64,000 bases of DNA, from the NCBI RefSeq assembly GCF_010093815.1, contig NW_022985567.1, positions 645,367 to 709,366 of the forward strand, in the 5' to 3' direction. The DNA comes from Pseudovirgaria hyperparasitica (taxonomy: Eukaryota; Ascomycota; Dothideomycetes; Acrospermales; Acrospermaceae). How positions within the stretch are numbered: the stretch's first letter is position 1; every line of letters starts with the position of its first letter. The notes beneath the pieces are model-generated. The model had not been told where the DNA came from and made no database searches. It saw only the letters and a program-made list of their open reading frames with translations. The position numbers and the translations under genes are program-made. This document shows, in pieces, positions 24,873 through 36,046 of this stretch.

Positions 24873-25620
24873 GGATACAGGGATGGACGGCACGCAAGAT
24901 GCAGATCCTACTACAGCATAGACATCACATTAGACTACCTAAACTAGATCCTACTATAGTATAGATACTATAGATCCTTCTATAGTAGACTACTATAAAC
25001 GGATAAAGCATATCACCTAGGCGATGATATATAGGTCCTACCCCGACAAGGACGGCATGTAAACGGGATATAGACACATGGACAAGACATGGATGGCCAG
25101 CGTGTAAACAGACGCATGGACATAGACACATGGACACAGACACATAGATAAGACACATGGATAAGACATGGATGGACGACATATAAACAGACGCACAGAT
25201 AAGATAGGATATAGGGATACACGGCACGTAAGATGTAGATCCTACTATAGTATAGATATTATATTAGACTATCTAAACTAGATCCTACTATACTATAGAT
25301 ACTATAGATCCTTCTATAGTAGACTACTATAAACGGATAAAGCACATCACCTAGGCGATGATATACAGGTCCTATCCCGATAAGGACGGCATGTAAACGG
25401 GATATAGACACATGGACAAGACAGGATACATTGGTAGACGGCACGCAAGATGCAGATCCTATAACCGACACAGACACTAAAGATCCTACAACAGCACAGA
25501 CACTACAGCAGACTAATGACCATAAACAGACAAAGCACACCACCCAGACGATGACACACAGATCCTACTCCAGCACAGACAGCACACCACCACCTAGACC
25601 ACCACGGATGCCGCATAGAC
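24873..25620 (+). repeat. Decayed long tandem array with RIP-like C-to-T changes
   Basis: Copies start with GGATACAGGGATG at 24873, GGATATAGGGATA at 25207 and GGATACATTGGTA at 25424. The first two align for about 215 bp. The spacer between them (about 25090-25206) is made of GACACATGGATAAGACATGG sub-repeats. Between copies 1 and 2, about 13 of 16 mismatches are C/T, and about 11 of those are CA versus TA. The third copy is truncated and more diverged but keeps CACA where the others have TATA. Weaker similarity continues to about 25900. No terminal repeats or protein motif point to a transposon. Confidence 0.75.
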
Positions 25621-26219
25621 ACATCCACTAACCAAAACAGCTCCCCAACCCTCCACCACCACACCACCGAAACAAGACATAGAACCCTACACCGACACTC
25701 CGGTATCTATAGATTCCACACCCCCTTACCACCCCTACCCCAACACAGACTCCTCCCGCTCCAAGAGGGACCAAGACTGCCATACACAGACAGACAGAAG
25801 CACGCCACCGACAAGTCCAGCCAAAAGACACATACACATGTAAACAAGACCATGGATACCACAAACAGACAAAGCACGCCATCCACTCACACGCCAGGAT
25901 ACTACCAATACATCCCATAGCTATCAGGAGGATCGCATAGTATACTCCGGCTACAGACTCTCTCTGGTAGGACATGGACCCCCCTTCTCTACACCTCTAT
26001 CACACACAGACTCGCGCAGACTCGCGCTATAGGATAAGACTCAGACTCATCCCTCCTGGATAGTACGTACACACACAGACATGCAACACACAGGCCCTAC
26101 CCTCCACCACCAAACTCTACCGAGACAAGAGATATCGCCGCACGCAGAACACCGAAACACTAAACACAGAGAAACGCGGGAGTAGATCACGGCATTTCCT
26201 TCCTTCGTTCCTTCATTCA

Positions 26220-26413
26220 CCCCATCCAACCCATCCCATCCATCCCATCCACTCACTCAATCCAACCCATCCATCCCATCAATCCACCCATCCATCCACC
26301 CATCAATCCACCCATCAATCCACCCATCAATCCACCCATCAATCCACCCATCAATCCATCAATCCACCCATCAATCCACCCATCAATCCACCCATCAATC
26401 CACCCATCAATCC
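26220..26413 (+). repeat. CATCAATCCACC 12-mer minisatellite
   Basis: About ten CATCAATCCACC units from 26278 to 26413, one lacking the CACC end, preceded by CCCATC variants from 26220. On the minus strand the 12-mer reads in frame as repeated IDGW or LMGG, which explains the false open frame there. Confidence 0.9.
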
Positions 26414-26486
26414 CAAGCATAACCCCCCCCCCTCGCCCACATCTCAAAAGCCCATATCCTTCTTTACACGCCATCATCATCAGCAT

Positions 26487-26523
26487 CACAACACAACACA
26501 ACACAACACAACACAACACAACA
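26487..26523 (+). repeat. CAACA pentamer microsatellite
   Basis: Seven ACACA/CAACA units in a row. Confidence 0.9.
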
Positions 26524-27341
26524 TCTCACCCCACCCCGCTGTCTCCTCCTCCTCCACCTCTACCGTCATTCTCCTTCTCCTTCTCCTTCTCCTTCTCCAT
26601 TCTTCCCCCGGTTCTCCGTCGCCATCTCCGTCGCCCTTCTCCGCTCTGCCTACAACAAACATACGCACTTTACGCACTTACACATCCCATCTACACCACC
26701 GTGGGGAACTTGTCCGTGCGGAAAGGGAGATGGGTGAGCGTTGTGGGGAGGTGGGGAATTAAGGGGAGGAGAGCGTTGTGGGGAGGTGGATAGGGGGACG
26801 GGAGGGTAAGGGGAATAGGGGCTTGTGAGGAGCAACACGAGGCCATCAAGGCAAGGGGAGCAAGGGAAGGCAAGAGGTCGATCATGAGCTAGGGGTTCGT
26901 AGATGTGCGGATGTCGTGATGGGTGACGTGCAGGGTGTTTTACTTCATGTTCGAGGGTATGTGTGATGTGTGATGTGTGATGTGCGGCAAGGGGAGGAGG
27001 GCATGGATAGATGGATCGACACAGAAGTCCCAAGTTTGCGTCAACAAGATACGTGCTCTTTTCTATGCATGCATACATGGATGCATGTGTTTGCGTCTAT
27101 GGAGTAATGCAGATCCAGGACCATTCAATCGTCTATGTGCGCACGTATCCACAGCCTGTCCTCCCAAACGCGATGCTGTCAACATACTCCTCGAGTGGGC
27201 CTTGCTCGATGTCCTAATCCTACCACAATCGTCTATCCGGAGATATGCACAAGGGGTGCTCGCATCGCCGTGTGATCCGCGCCACCGCCCTTACTGATCG
27301 TCGTCATGGTCGTCACTACATGCAGCGTGTGAGCATCAAGT

Positions 27342-30300
27342 CTACAGCCTGCTCTCCGGAACTTGCCCGTCGACGACAGCTACAGCACCGACATTCCCCG
27401 CGTCGGCAGTGCCGTTGAGCAGCGAGACGACGGAGATGACGTCGCCAGGCTCAAGGAGATGCCAGCTAGCCAGCGTCTGCTTCGAGCTGGCGCCAACCGT
27501 GACGGAGAACACGTGGTCGTCTGGAAGCGAGGTCTGGCGGAGCGAGCGAAACATATCTACGAATCTTGTTAGCATTCATATCCCACACAACAGAACCACA
27601 AGTGCCGAATCGTACCTTCGTCCGTGAAGTCGTCGCCTAGACAGAGCACGAATTCTGGTGGGTCGCCTTCTTCGTTGCCATACGCCTTCACCAGACGCTT
27701 TGCGATTTCACCTTTGTTGACAAAGCGAGGCCGCACTTCGAGATTCGCTTTGCCAGTCATGACTTCCACGTCCCACTTCTTGGCCACGGTGGCCTCGAGG
27801 TGCTTCTGACACTCACGTGCCTGGAAGGCGCCATACTCGGGATCAGCTCGACGGTAGTGCCATGTCAGCGCTATCTTCTTGCGCTCGATAAACGAGCCTC
27901 GAAGCCTGTTAGTGCATGCGCTCCTAGTGTACAGCAACTTGCTCACCTTGAGTACGCTCAGTGTAGAACTGGAAGATACGCATCACTTCAGATTGCCAGC
28001 TCATGTCCGTCTTCTCCGTAAGATTCTCCCACTCTTCAGACCCTGGATGGCGCATGAAGCTGCCGTGTTCGGCACTCAGTCCTAGCTCAGAGATGTGGCC
28101 CATCCATTCATCCAAGAATGCCTGATCACGACCGCTGATGATCCAGACAGAGTTTGCCGGGTCGGATGCCAGAGTCTTTATGGTCCGAATCACACGGTCT
28201 GATGGAATAGCTGACTGTGGATCCCTCACGATCGGAGTCAAAGTACCATCATAATCGAACATGAAAAGGCGTTTCCGTGAGTTTCTGTACTGGTAGAGCA
28301 GCTTCGCACGATCCAAAGCTGGAGTGGCAAAAGACTGATCAAAGGAAGCTAGGTTGGTCATAAGCCGCTTGAGATAGTTCGTGGTCCACGCTTGTACGTT
28401 GTTTGCCACTACGTGCTCATACAGTCGATCTTGTTGCGCCTTGCGTTGGTCTTCGTCCATTGTCAGCGCGCGATCTATTGCATCTGCAACACCGCCAAGA
28501 TCCCACGGGTTGACATGTATCGCGTTACCCAGGCTGCCTGCTGTTCCTGAGAACTCGGATAGAATGAGAGGTCCAGAGTGGTCTTTCTGGCAGATTACAT
28601 ACTCTAGACTGGTCGTATTCATGCCATCTCGAACACTTGTTATAAGACCGACATCGGCGAGTCGCAGTAGTGCAAAGTATTCCTCCTTCGCTAGATACTG
28701 CGGATAGTGCTGTACTGGAGTGAAACTGAGCGAGCCATAGGCACCGTTGATACGAGCAGCAAGGTCGGAGATCTTGTTGATGAGCTTACTGTCCTCGTTG
28801 TCCGGATCTCCTGGGACGCTTCCTGGACTTGTGACCTGGATGAGCACAACCTTGTCTCTCCACTCAGGATAACGTTCCAAGAATATCTCAAAGGCTTGTA
28901 GCTTCTGGGTAACACCCTTGATCGCATCTAACCTATCACGACCAACGATAATCTTCTTCCCAGCATACAGCTCTTTGATTGCCTGCATTTTTTCTGCTAT
29001 TACAGGATCATCAAACGCAGCCTTCTTGGTTGTCTCCGCATTGATCCCGATCGGGAAAACATCGACTGCGACGTGAGCTCCGTAAGCGTCAACGCCTGCA
29101 GATGAAGAGTCGAAACCCAAGATACGAGTACAGCAAGACGAGAAGTGGCGAGAGTAGCTGTAAGACTGAAAGCCAATCATGTTGGCACCCAGCACACCCT
29201 CGAGAATCTCCTTCCGCCGACTCAAACATCTGTAGAACTCGCTACTCGGGAACGGGACATGCAGGAAGAAGCCAATATATACGTGTGGGAGACGCTGGCG
29301 CAACAAGCTTGGGAGGAGCAACAAGTGATAGTCGTGGATAAGGATGATGTCTCCAGGTTTGTAGATTTCCAATATTCGATCCGCGAAGAGCTTGTTCATG
29401 CGGTAGTAGTCTGCCCAATGTTTTCGAGCGGCCCGGCCGTCTTTCGGCTCATTCTGCTTGTAATGGAAGAGGGTGTACAGTTCATTTTCGGCAAATTTCC
29501 TCCACCTCGACTGATCTTTAATGATGGCGGTCTCGGTCTTGTCATCATATTCGTCCATGAGCCAGACAGGAACTATTTTTCCACCATTGTCGCGCTCAAG
29601 CTGCTTCTCCAGCTCCCGTCTTTTGTCTTTGGTGATATGAAACCCCTCAGATTGACCAGGAACAGGCGGTTTTCCACCGTTCACCGGGATTGGAGCTGAG
29701 GCTTTGTTGATAGGATTTACATTTGTAGCGGAATTTGTTGCTGCATGCGTTGGTATTTCAATAAATTCCCCAGTCCAGCCAACCAGAGTGTGGTCCCAGG
29801 GGGAGGAAGGAGACGCAAGGTAAGAGAAAGAGTCGAAGAGGGCGGAGGTTCCACGTCTTGATCTGAGTTCCTAGACAACATAAGCAAGAATGCCAGCATG
29901 GATCTGAATCCAGTACTTACCCAATCGCCGCCTGGAGAATATCCTATGTTATACGGGACACAGAAGGCTGCACTGATGATGCCACCGCTCAGATTGAGTC
30001 CTGGATGTGCGGCTTTTGGGTCTATCTCGACCTTGTCCTTCCCAATGTTTGTGGGCGGGGACTTGGCCAGGCTCAATCGACGGAGCAATTCTGCTCCCGA
30101 CGTTGCACCCTTTGCAACCTCTGTAGGCGAACTAGGGCGTCCGCCATTTTGTGCTTCAAAGTAAGAGTCAGGGTTTGCTGGAGGGAACGGTGTCCCGTCG
30201 GCCGTAGAGCTCGGTTCGGTGTAGGCAGACTGTCCACTCATGTGCACGCCTGGAGTTACAGGCGGAAGCCCTCTGGAGCCATAGAAGTTCGTGGGAGACT

Positions 30301-30400
30301 CCTCGGCTAACCTCACAGAACGAGGCGACTGCGAAGATTTGGGGGACTTGGGTGAGGATGGTGCCGACATGGACTCGGTTTCTTGTGAATCCTGCTGCAT
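27342..30400 (-). CDS. TPS2: Trehalose-6-phosphate phosphatase (trehalose synthase complex subunit)
   Basis: Second step of trehalose synthesis: trehalose-6-phosphate to trehalose and phosphate, in the cytosolic Tps1/Tps2/Tsl1 complex, for stress protection. Minus-strand exons are 29921-30400, 27947-29870, 27616-27897 and 27342-27556, giving 966 aa in frame throughout. A disordered Ser/Pro-rich N-terminus (1 to about 140) is followed by a GT20 glycosyltransferase-like domain beginning SGGIISAAFCVPYNIGYSPG. This part is thought to be non-catalytic in Tps2: it has GRDRLDAIKG where Tps1 has GVDRLDYIKG. The HAD phosphatase domain starts near residue 693 with the nucleophile motif FDYDGTLTPI, then IISGRD and the metal-binding GDDFTDED across the last junction. 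The exon 3 acceptor is TTCGAG; the stronger-looking CAG nine bases upstream keeps the frame length but reads a different, non-homologous frame. Confidence 0.95.
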
Positions 30401-31398
30401 TGTGACGAACAGAGATCAGCTTCAGCAAAATATTGAACGATTCGGGCGCAGGCCGAAGGCGATTGAGAGAATGATGCAACGTAGCAGCTAACAACAGTGT
30501 AGTCAAAGGGTGAGGGTGGAGCCAGTAAACATAACGGTAGGTAAGATGAGTAAGGATTGAGCACTGTCAAGCAGGAGAAAGCAGCGAGGGACGAGTACGG
30601 TCGGTGATAGGTAAAGGTCAGGTCACCCCAGACTTCTTGCTGCTCACCTTGCTTTTAGCTGGTACAGCAGGTATGTCTTTCGCTGCGTGTCCACAGCTGG
30701 GGACGAGGATGGATCCAGAGTATACCACTGTAGCCCACGTTGCGTCACTCTGGCATTCTCAGACGAGCAGGGATGTCGCTGGGGTTTGATTGGTCGGGGA
30801 GGTCAAGGATGGGACGAGGTAAGAGTGGATGAGGCGGTGGTAGGTATGTTATGAGTTGTCGTTTAAGGTTGAGCAAAGGGAGCGAGCGACAGAGGGAGAG
30901 ATGGACTTTTTGACTTTAGCGTAGTCAACGATACCTGGATAGAAGTTGGACAGCAACAGCAGAAACCGGGGAAACAGAGCAGGTGCACTGGTGTTTGGTG
31001 ACAATGATGATGATGAAATGAAAGGTGGTGTTTGGACCGCCCACCTCCACTGCACCTACTAATAGAACTACGTACTAAACAGGTAAGGTATGTACTCTAT
31101 TCCTTTAGCTTCCGGTCACCCCAAGTTTCGTCCAACGGCACGCCAGCACACGCCAGAACACGCTAGGGAATCCCCAGACGTAGCGTATTTATAGGCACGA
31201 TGCTGCGCCGCCCGTGGGCTAGCCGTTTCAGCTTTTCGTTCGGAAGGTTACTTAGATTACCTGCTTACTGTGCTTATATCGGTGTATCAAATTTCTCTAT
31301 CGTGAGCTTCCAAGCTAGGTTTGCGCGTATCTGTGCTCTGCTACTCATTCTGCAACGGGAGACCGCAGCACTCTCGGGCTTGCCCACTCCTTCACTCC
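30401..31398. promoter_or_regulatory. Divergent promoter TPS2 / nucleotidyltransferase
   Basis: About 1 kb. I looked for stress elements (AGGGG or CCCCT) expected for a TPS2 promoter and found no convincing pair. An ATG at 31200 opens MLRRPWASRFSFSFGRLLR, a presequence-like frame that could be an alternative first exon of the downstream gene; I cannot find a clearly matching donor. Confidence 0.4.
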
Positions 31399-33616
31399 AT
31401 GAGACCAACGGTCCCCCGGATCTGTGTTGCCCGCAATACCTTCAAATGTCACGATGCCTTGCTGCGAATCTTCTTCTCCTCGGAGAGATGCATGTCTACC
31501 ACTTCCAGACTCGATGAGCCCTTCGGAACTCTACTACGCACCCACCGCTCCAAGCCCAATCCCACAGACGAATCGAAACAGGAGCCCATCCCAGGTGTCA
31601 CCAAGGAAATAGTCGCTGCCAACATACGGCAATTGAAAGATATCCATCCCAAAGATCTCGAGGCGACACTTGAAGCTCATCGTGCATCCAATGCCGCGTA
31701 TGCGGAACGTGTGGCAAGCACACCACCTGTCAACGTCGGCACGCGGAGTCGCGATGCAGGTAAAAGGGACCTGGAGCAGTATAATGGGAAAATGATGAAA
31801 AATATGAACAAACGCTTGAATAAACAACTCGACAGTAGACTGAAAGACAAGCGCCAGCCAAGCTCAGGCACAGACCCTGAAGCAAGGAAAAAGCCAGTAA
31901 CAAGGCCGAAAGAAAGCACGCTGAATATACAGCGAGGAGCCTCGAAAGCCACGCTTAGTAGCTCAGAGCGAAGACAAATGAACGATGCAGAGAAGTTGGA
32001 ATACGAAGGCACGGTAATCCAACCAATGGTCGATACCGTCGTCGAACCGGAGAAGTTACCCTGGTATATTGATGAATCAGAAAGACGCCGACTAGGCCTT
32101 GATGGGCTTAAGCGGTAAAAGAATTCTGTCATGTACATCCTCATTCGCAGCGCTAATCATTGCAGACTTGATCTTGAAATCGAAAGGTTCCATGCCTACG
32201 TTCTGCCTTCTCCCGTACACGAAGCTGCCAGGGCGCAAGTAATCGCAGACACTCGAGCCAATATAAAGCGATTTGTTGATGGAATATCTAGTGAAGTCTT
32301 TGGGTCGGTTCGCACAGGCTTGGCTTTGGCAACCTCCGACATTGATATCCGCATACGTCTCAATGAGGCCCCTCGTGGCGCCCAAGGCAAAACGGCTCCT
32401 AGATTCTGGATCCGAAAGGAGCTAGGGTCTTCGCTGAAGAGATTCCATGATCGTATTCACGGGAATATTGTCAGTCATAGGAAACGTTCAATCTCACCGC
32501 CATATATGCTTGTGGAATATCGCCACGCGCGTTATCCATTAATTTCAATGCAGCATATCAAGTCGGGCCTTGACGTTCAGATTGTGTGCGCCAACGACTC
32601 AAGTGTATCGAGAGACTACATGGCTACTTATCTGGAGATGTACCCTGGCCTGAGGAGGGTATATAATGTTGTCAAGCTCGCCATGGACGTCAGGGGCCTC
32701 ACAGATGTCTTCCGTGGGGGTCTTGGGTCCTACTCCATTTTCATGATGGTAGCGGCAAGCTTCCGACTCGATGGCGACGCTAAATCGAAAACGCCAGCAC
32801 AGAACCTTCTCCAATTCTTGGATTTCTGGGGTAATCTCGATCTATACACATGGGGAGTCTCGCTTCAACCACCTGCACTGTTCAAGAAAAGTAATTCCAA
32901 GCCGAAGAAGGGAAACCACAAAAATTCCAAACCGCAGGCATCACCAGACGCACACTCTGGGGTAGATGAGGTCGGTTTCATGTGCGTACGGTCATAATTC
33001 AAGCTAACTCCAACCCTAGATCCTCCATGGCCGGACTCAGATCGGCCGCATCGACAAAAATCAACCGTATCTTATGTGTCTGCAAGATCCTGCTGATCCA
33101 CTGAACGATTTGGGCTACAAGTCTTTCGGTATAAAACATATCATAGCGACACTGCGCTCCATCGGCGAAGAGCTGAAAGTCCAAATCAGAGCCGACAGTC
33201 AAGGTTCACTCCTCGAGCCTGCAGTCGGGCCAGCTTTCCCCTTGCATCTGTCGCGGAGATGGAAGCTGGAAGAATATGGGCGCGAAGTCATGAGTCAAGA
33301 CGCTGTCCCAAGCATTGCTGACGTCATCAGCAACGAGCCTGATGTGCGTCCTGATAAGGAGGCCCGTCGTGCATGGGCCTATGCCCAAAAACGTGCCGAG
33401 AGACATGGAAAGCAACTGATCGCCATGAAGGAGGCGAACAAGGCTGACCAGAATGAACATGAACAACAAGTACATGCCAAGCGCCTGGAAGACTCGCCTG
33501 TCATGGCTACTACACCTGTAGAAAGTCGTGATACAAGTGATGAAGAGGCACAAGGGTCGACGGCTTCGCCAAGGGCTGTACAAGAGGATGACGTGATTCG
33601 ACCAGAGCACTCATGA
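31399..33616 (+). CDS. Non-canonical poly(A) polymerase / terminal nucleotidyltransferase (Trf4/Cid1-like), possibly mitochondrial
   Basis: Exons 31399-32114, 32166-32970 and 33020-33616 give 705 aa. The nucleotidyltransferase core is seen as FGSVRTGLALATSDIDIRI near residues 284-302 (GS plus DxD metal ligands) and SGLDVQIV near 372 (third Asp). The palm-to-central-domain transition is VKLAMDVRGLTDVFRGGLGS, and the PAP-associated end is LMCLQDPADPLNDLGYKSFG near 523. Such enzymes add A or U tails to RNA. The first 35 residues (MRPTVPRICVARNTFKC onward) are Arg-rich with few acids, like a mitochondrial presequence, and the frame upstream has only a TTG start. Residues about 40-260 are a charged linker. 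The tail after 590 is disordered. Mitochondrial location and RNA target are inference. The true 5' end is not certain. Confidence 0.82.
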
Positions 33617-34122
33617 CATGTATTTGCCTGCTCAGTTTCAATTCACCAACGTAATTACAGCGGATGGCTCTAGCCGGAAGAGGAAGCATGTTACAGTGTA
33701 GAAATATACAAAGGACCCGAGACTACTGTTACTACTTTAACGTCGCGCGTCAAAACTTTGGTCCATCTAGAGCTTCATCCAGGGCTTCTGAGCTGTGATA
33801 CGTGAATCTAGGACGGCACATATCATGCGAGAGGTAGTAGAGCAGAGTAGAATACGTGCTCCTTCGTATCCACGGGCACGTTAAACCATGCTCTCAAGTG
33901 GCTATGGAAATATATACAGGCCTGCATGCATACATCCAATGACAACTGGACCAGCCAGAAGCCAACCACTGTCCCAGCATAAAAGGATCAATCACACCAG
34001 CAACCAATCCGTCAACAGATCATAGCTAGCCTGCCCCCCTGCTTCCATCATGACTCATATCATCCCTCATAACCCATCGTCAAGCCATACGCTATAAGCA
34101 ACCTTCCATCCCTCCGCACCCC
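33617..34122. other. Convergent spacer
   Basis: About 500 bases between the nucleotidyltransferase and the secreted-protein gene, presumably two 3' UTRs. No further feature seen. Confidence 0.5.
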
Positions 34123-36046
34123 CTAAACCAAAGCCCTCATAAACCTCGACCGCACCTTAGGCGCCTCCGTCGCCACCGCCGCCTCCGCAATCGCCGGCGG
34201 CGCCGGCACAACCTGATACACATGCCCGGGCTTCGCCCCACTCGTATTAGCAGGCACATACGGCGCATTCGCCGTGCCCACGGGATCCGGCTTCCCCACC
34301 ATCTCCTCAAGCGCACCCAGCGCGTGCGGCTGCACAGCAGGCGGGGTAAACGCCGGCGCAAGCGGAGTCGCGGGGGGTACATCTGGCAGCGCAGCGACCC
34401 AGCTCGCGACCTGGCCGGCCTGGACCATGCTGCTGACCAGCGGGGCGGCGGGGGCGAGGCCTGTACCGCTGGGAACAGCGGCCATGCATGATGTTGCGAG
34501 CTGGAATGTAGTTGAAGCGAGGGGCAGTTCGGTGGCGAAGTCTGGGATTACGGGGGCGGCGAGTTGGGCGCTGAGGCCGAGGACGACGCCGATGGAGAAG
34601 TCGACGAGGGTGAAGTCGCCGAGGGCGCTGGCGAGGGGGTCTGCTGCGTCGGCGGGGGCGGCGTCGGCGGGGAGGGGGTTACAGTTCTGGTCGACTTTGG
34701 ACTGGGTTGAGAAGGTGGCGGAGAGGGAGGGGAGGTCTGCGAAGATGCCGACTTCGGCGGTTGCGGAGCCGACGAATTCGAAGCCGAGGGTGAGGCGGGG
34801 CCGGAAGCCTGTTGCGAGGGTCATTTCGACGGCGGAGACGTTGGCGTTGAAGGGGAGGGCTTCGACGGTTGGGTTGGTGAAGCCTGTGGTGCTGGAGCTT
34901 CCGAAGTCGGCGAAGTTGATGCGGATCTCGGATTTGTCGGGTATGGATGCGGTGAGGCCGTAGGTGAATTCGATGCCGCCTTTGACGCCGAAGCTGAGCG
35001 AGATTTCAGGGGAGAAGTTTACTCCTGCGTTGCCGATGCCCGGAATGGAGAATCCGAGGGCTGGGATGGGGATGCTGGGGAGAGGGAGCTCGGTTGTGAA
35101 TTCGGCGGAAGGGGTGGCTGCCATCTCGAGGCGAGCGCCGATCCCGTTACCGATCATGGAGATAAAGCCAGATTGGAATAGGTCGATGCCATCGCCGTCG
35201 AAGACGTTGAGGTCCATTTCGAATTCGCCGGCAGATAGTTCCAAGCTGCCGGAAGTGGAGCATTCCACACAGCGGATCTCGACTGGAATGCCTACTGGGA
35301 GAAGGTCGGTTATGTTAGTCGGTAATGGCAAGACCGTATCCTTGACAACACTGTTGAGGTCAATGGTAATTCCTGGACTGCCATTGTTTTCTGGAAGAGG
35401 AAACGGAGCTTCAGGGGCCTGTCGGCGGCGAAGGCTCTGGCCATCACGGAAAACATGACCTTCCTTACTTTGACCAAACTCGAGCTTCATATTTGTGAAA
35501 GCTTTGTGGAAAGGGATCTTCGTCGCCTTGAACGATAGGCCTTTCTCACTGGAAGCATGGTGCTTGACCTGGTATGCAGTACGCTCACCATCCGGGTTGC
35601 ATCCGTCATGTGAAGTGATGATGTATGCACCATCTTCGTTGTCACAGGCACCCCTTAGAGCCTCTTGGGCTTCGCGGGACCGAAGTTCGACGGTTATGTG
35701 GGAACTTCCACATTGGACATCTTCGAGATGGTGTTCAATTTCCTCAAACGTAATGATTGGAAGATTCGAGCCGAATCTGACCTTGGAAAAGAATGTGTTG
35801 CTCAGGTCGTGGGCATTCTCAACTACATTTATGTTAGAAATGATACATATCTGGGACCAAGAAGCTCTTACCATCAGCATATATCAATTCTGTCGAATAA
35901 GATGGGCGAATAGTAGGATCTCTCTTCATAAGATCAGATCTCTTCACTGCCGCCTTCATCTGTAGGACACCAGATGGCCCTGTGGAAGCGATTGCAAAGC
36001 CAGTAAGAACAGGCAAAAAAGTCACAACCTTGATAATTGAAGGCAT
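34123..36046 (-). CDS. Secreted protein of unknown function with Kex2-type propeptide sites
   Basis: Minus-strand exons 35872-36046 and 34123-35822 give 624 aa. The N-terminus MPSIIKVVTFLPVLTGFAIA is a clear signal peptide. AVKR and LMKR at about residues 32-41 are Kex2-like dibasic sites. Next comes a domain with FEEIEHHLEDVQC and two or three Cys, then a long region of short hydrophobic/Gly segments (LPSIPIPALGFSIPGIGNAG, VKGGIEFTYGLTASIP) that looks like an extended beta structure. The tail is Pro/Ala-rich and ends VRSRFMRALV, with no GPI signal. The layout resembles fungal secreted proteins annotated only with domains of unknown function (possibly the DUF7029/DUF7223 group; from memory, unchecked). 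The second exon's 3' half is markedly richer in G+C than its 5' half. It could be a cell-surface or effector-like protein, but no activity can be assigned. Confidence 0.8.

Larger units (their letters stand above)
23338..27341. other. 4-kb convergent block with minisatellites
   Basis: Between the 3' ends of the apsA-like gene and TPS2. It holds CT and TA microsatellites (23730-23835), G- and C-homopolymer-rich stretches, the decayed long tandem array, a 12-mer minisatellite, CAACA and CTTCTC repeats, and GATGTGT repeats near 26955-26985. No coding sequence is supported. Its minus-strand frames repeat the same nonsense peptide because the DNA is tandemly duplicated. Confidence 0.6.

Noticed and set aside
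24925-25543. Two similar minus-strand frames suggesting duplicated genes
   Set aside because: The similarity follows the DNA tandem repeat; the peptide is Cys/Val/Tyr/Ile nonsense and start codons are not conserved.
26253-26519. Frame with IDGW/LMGG repeats
   Set aside because: Translation of the 12-mer minisatellite; no unique sequence.
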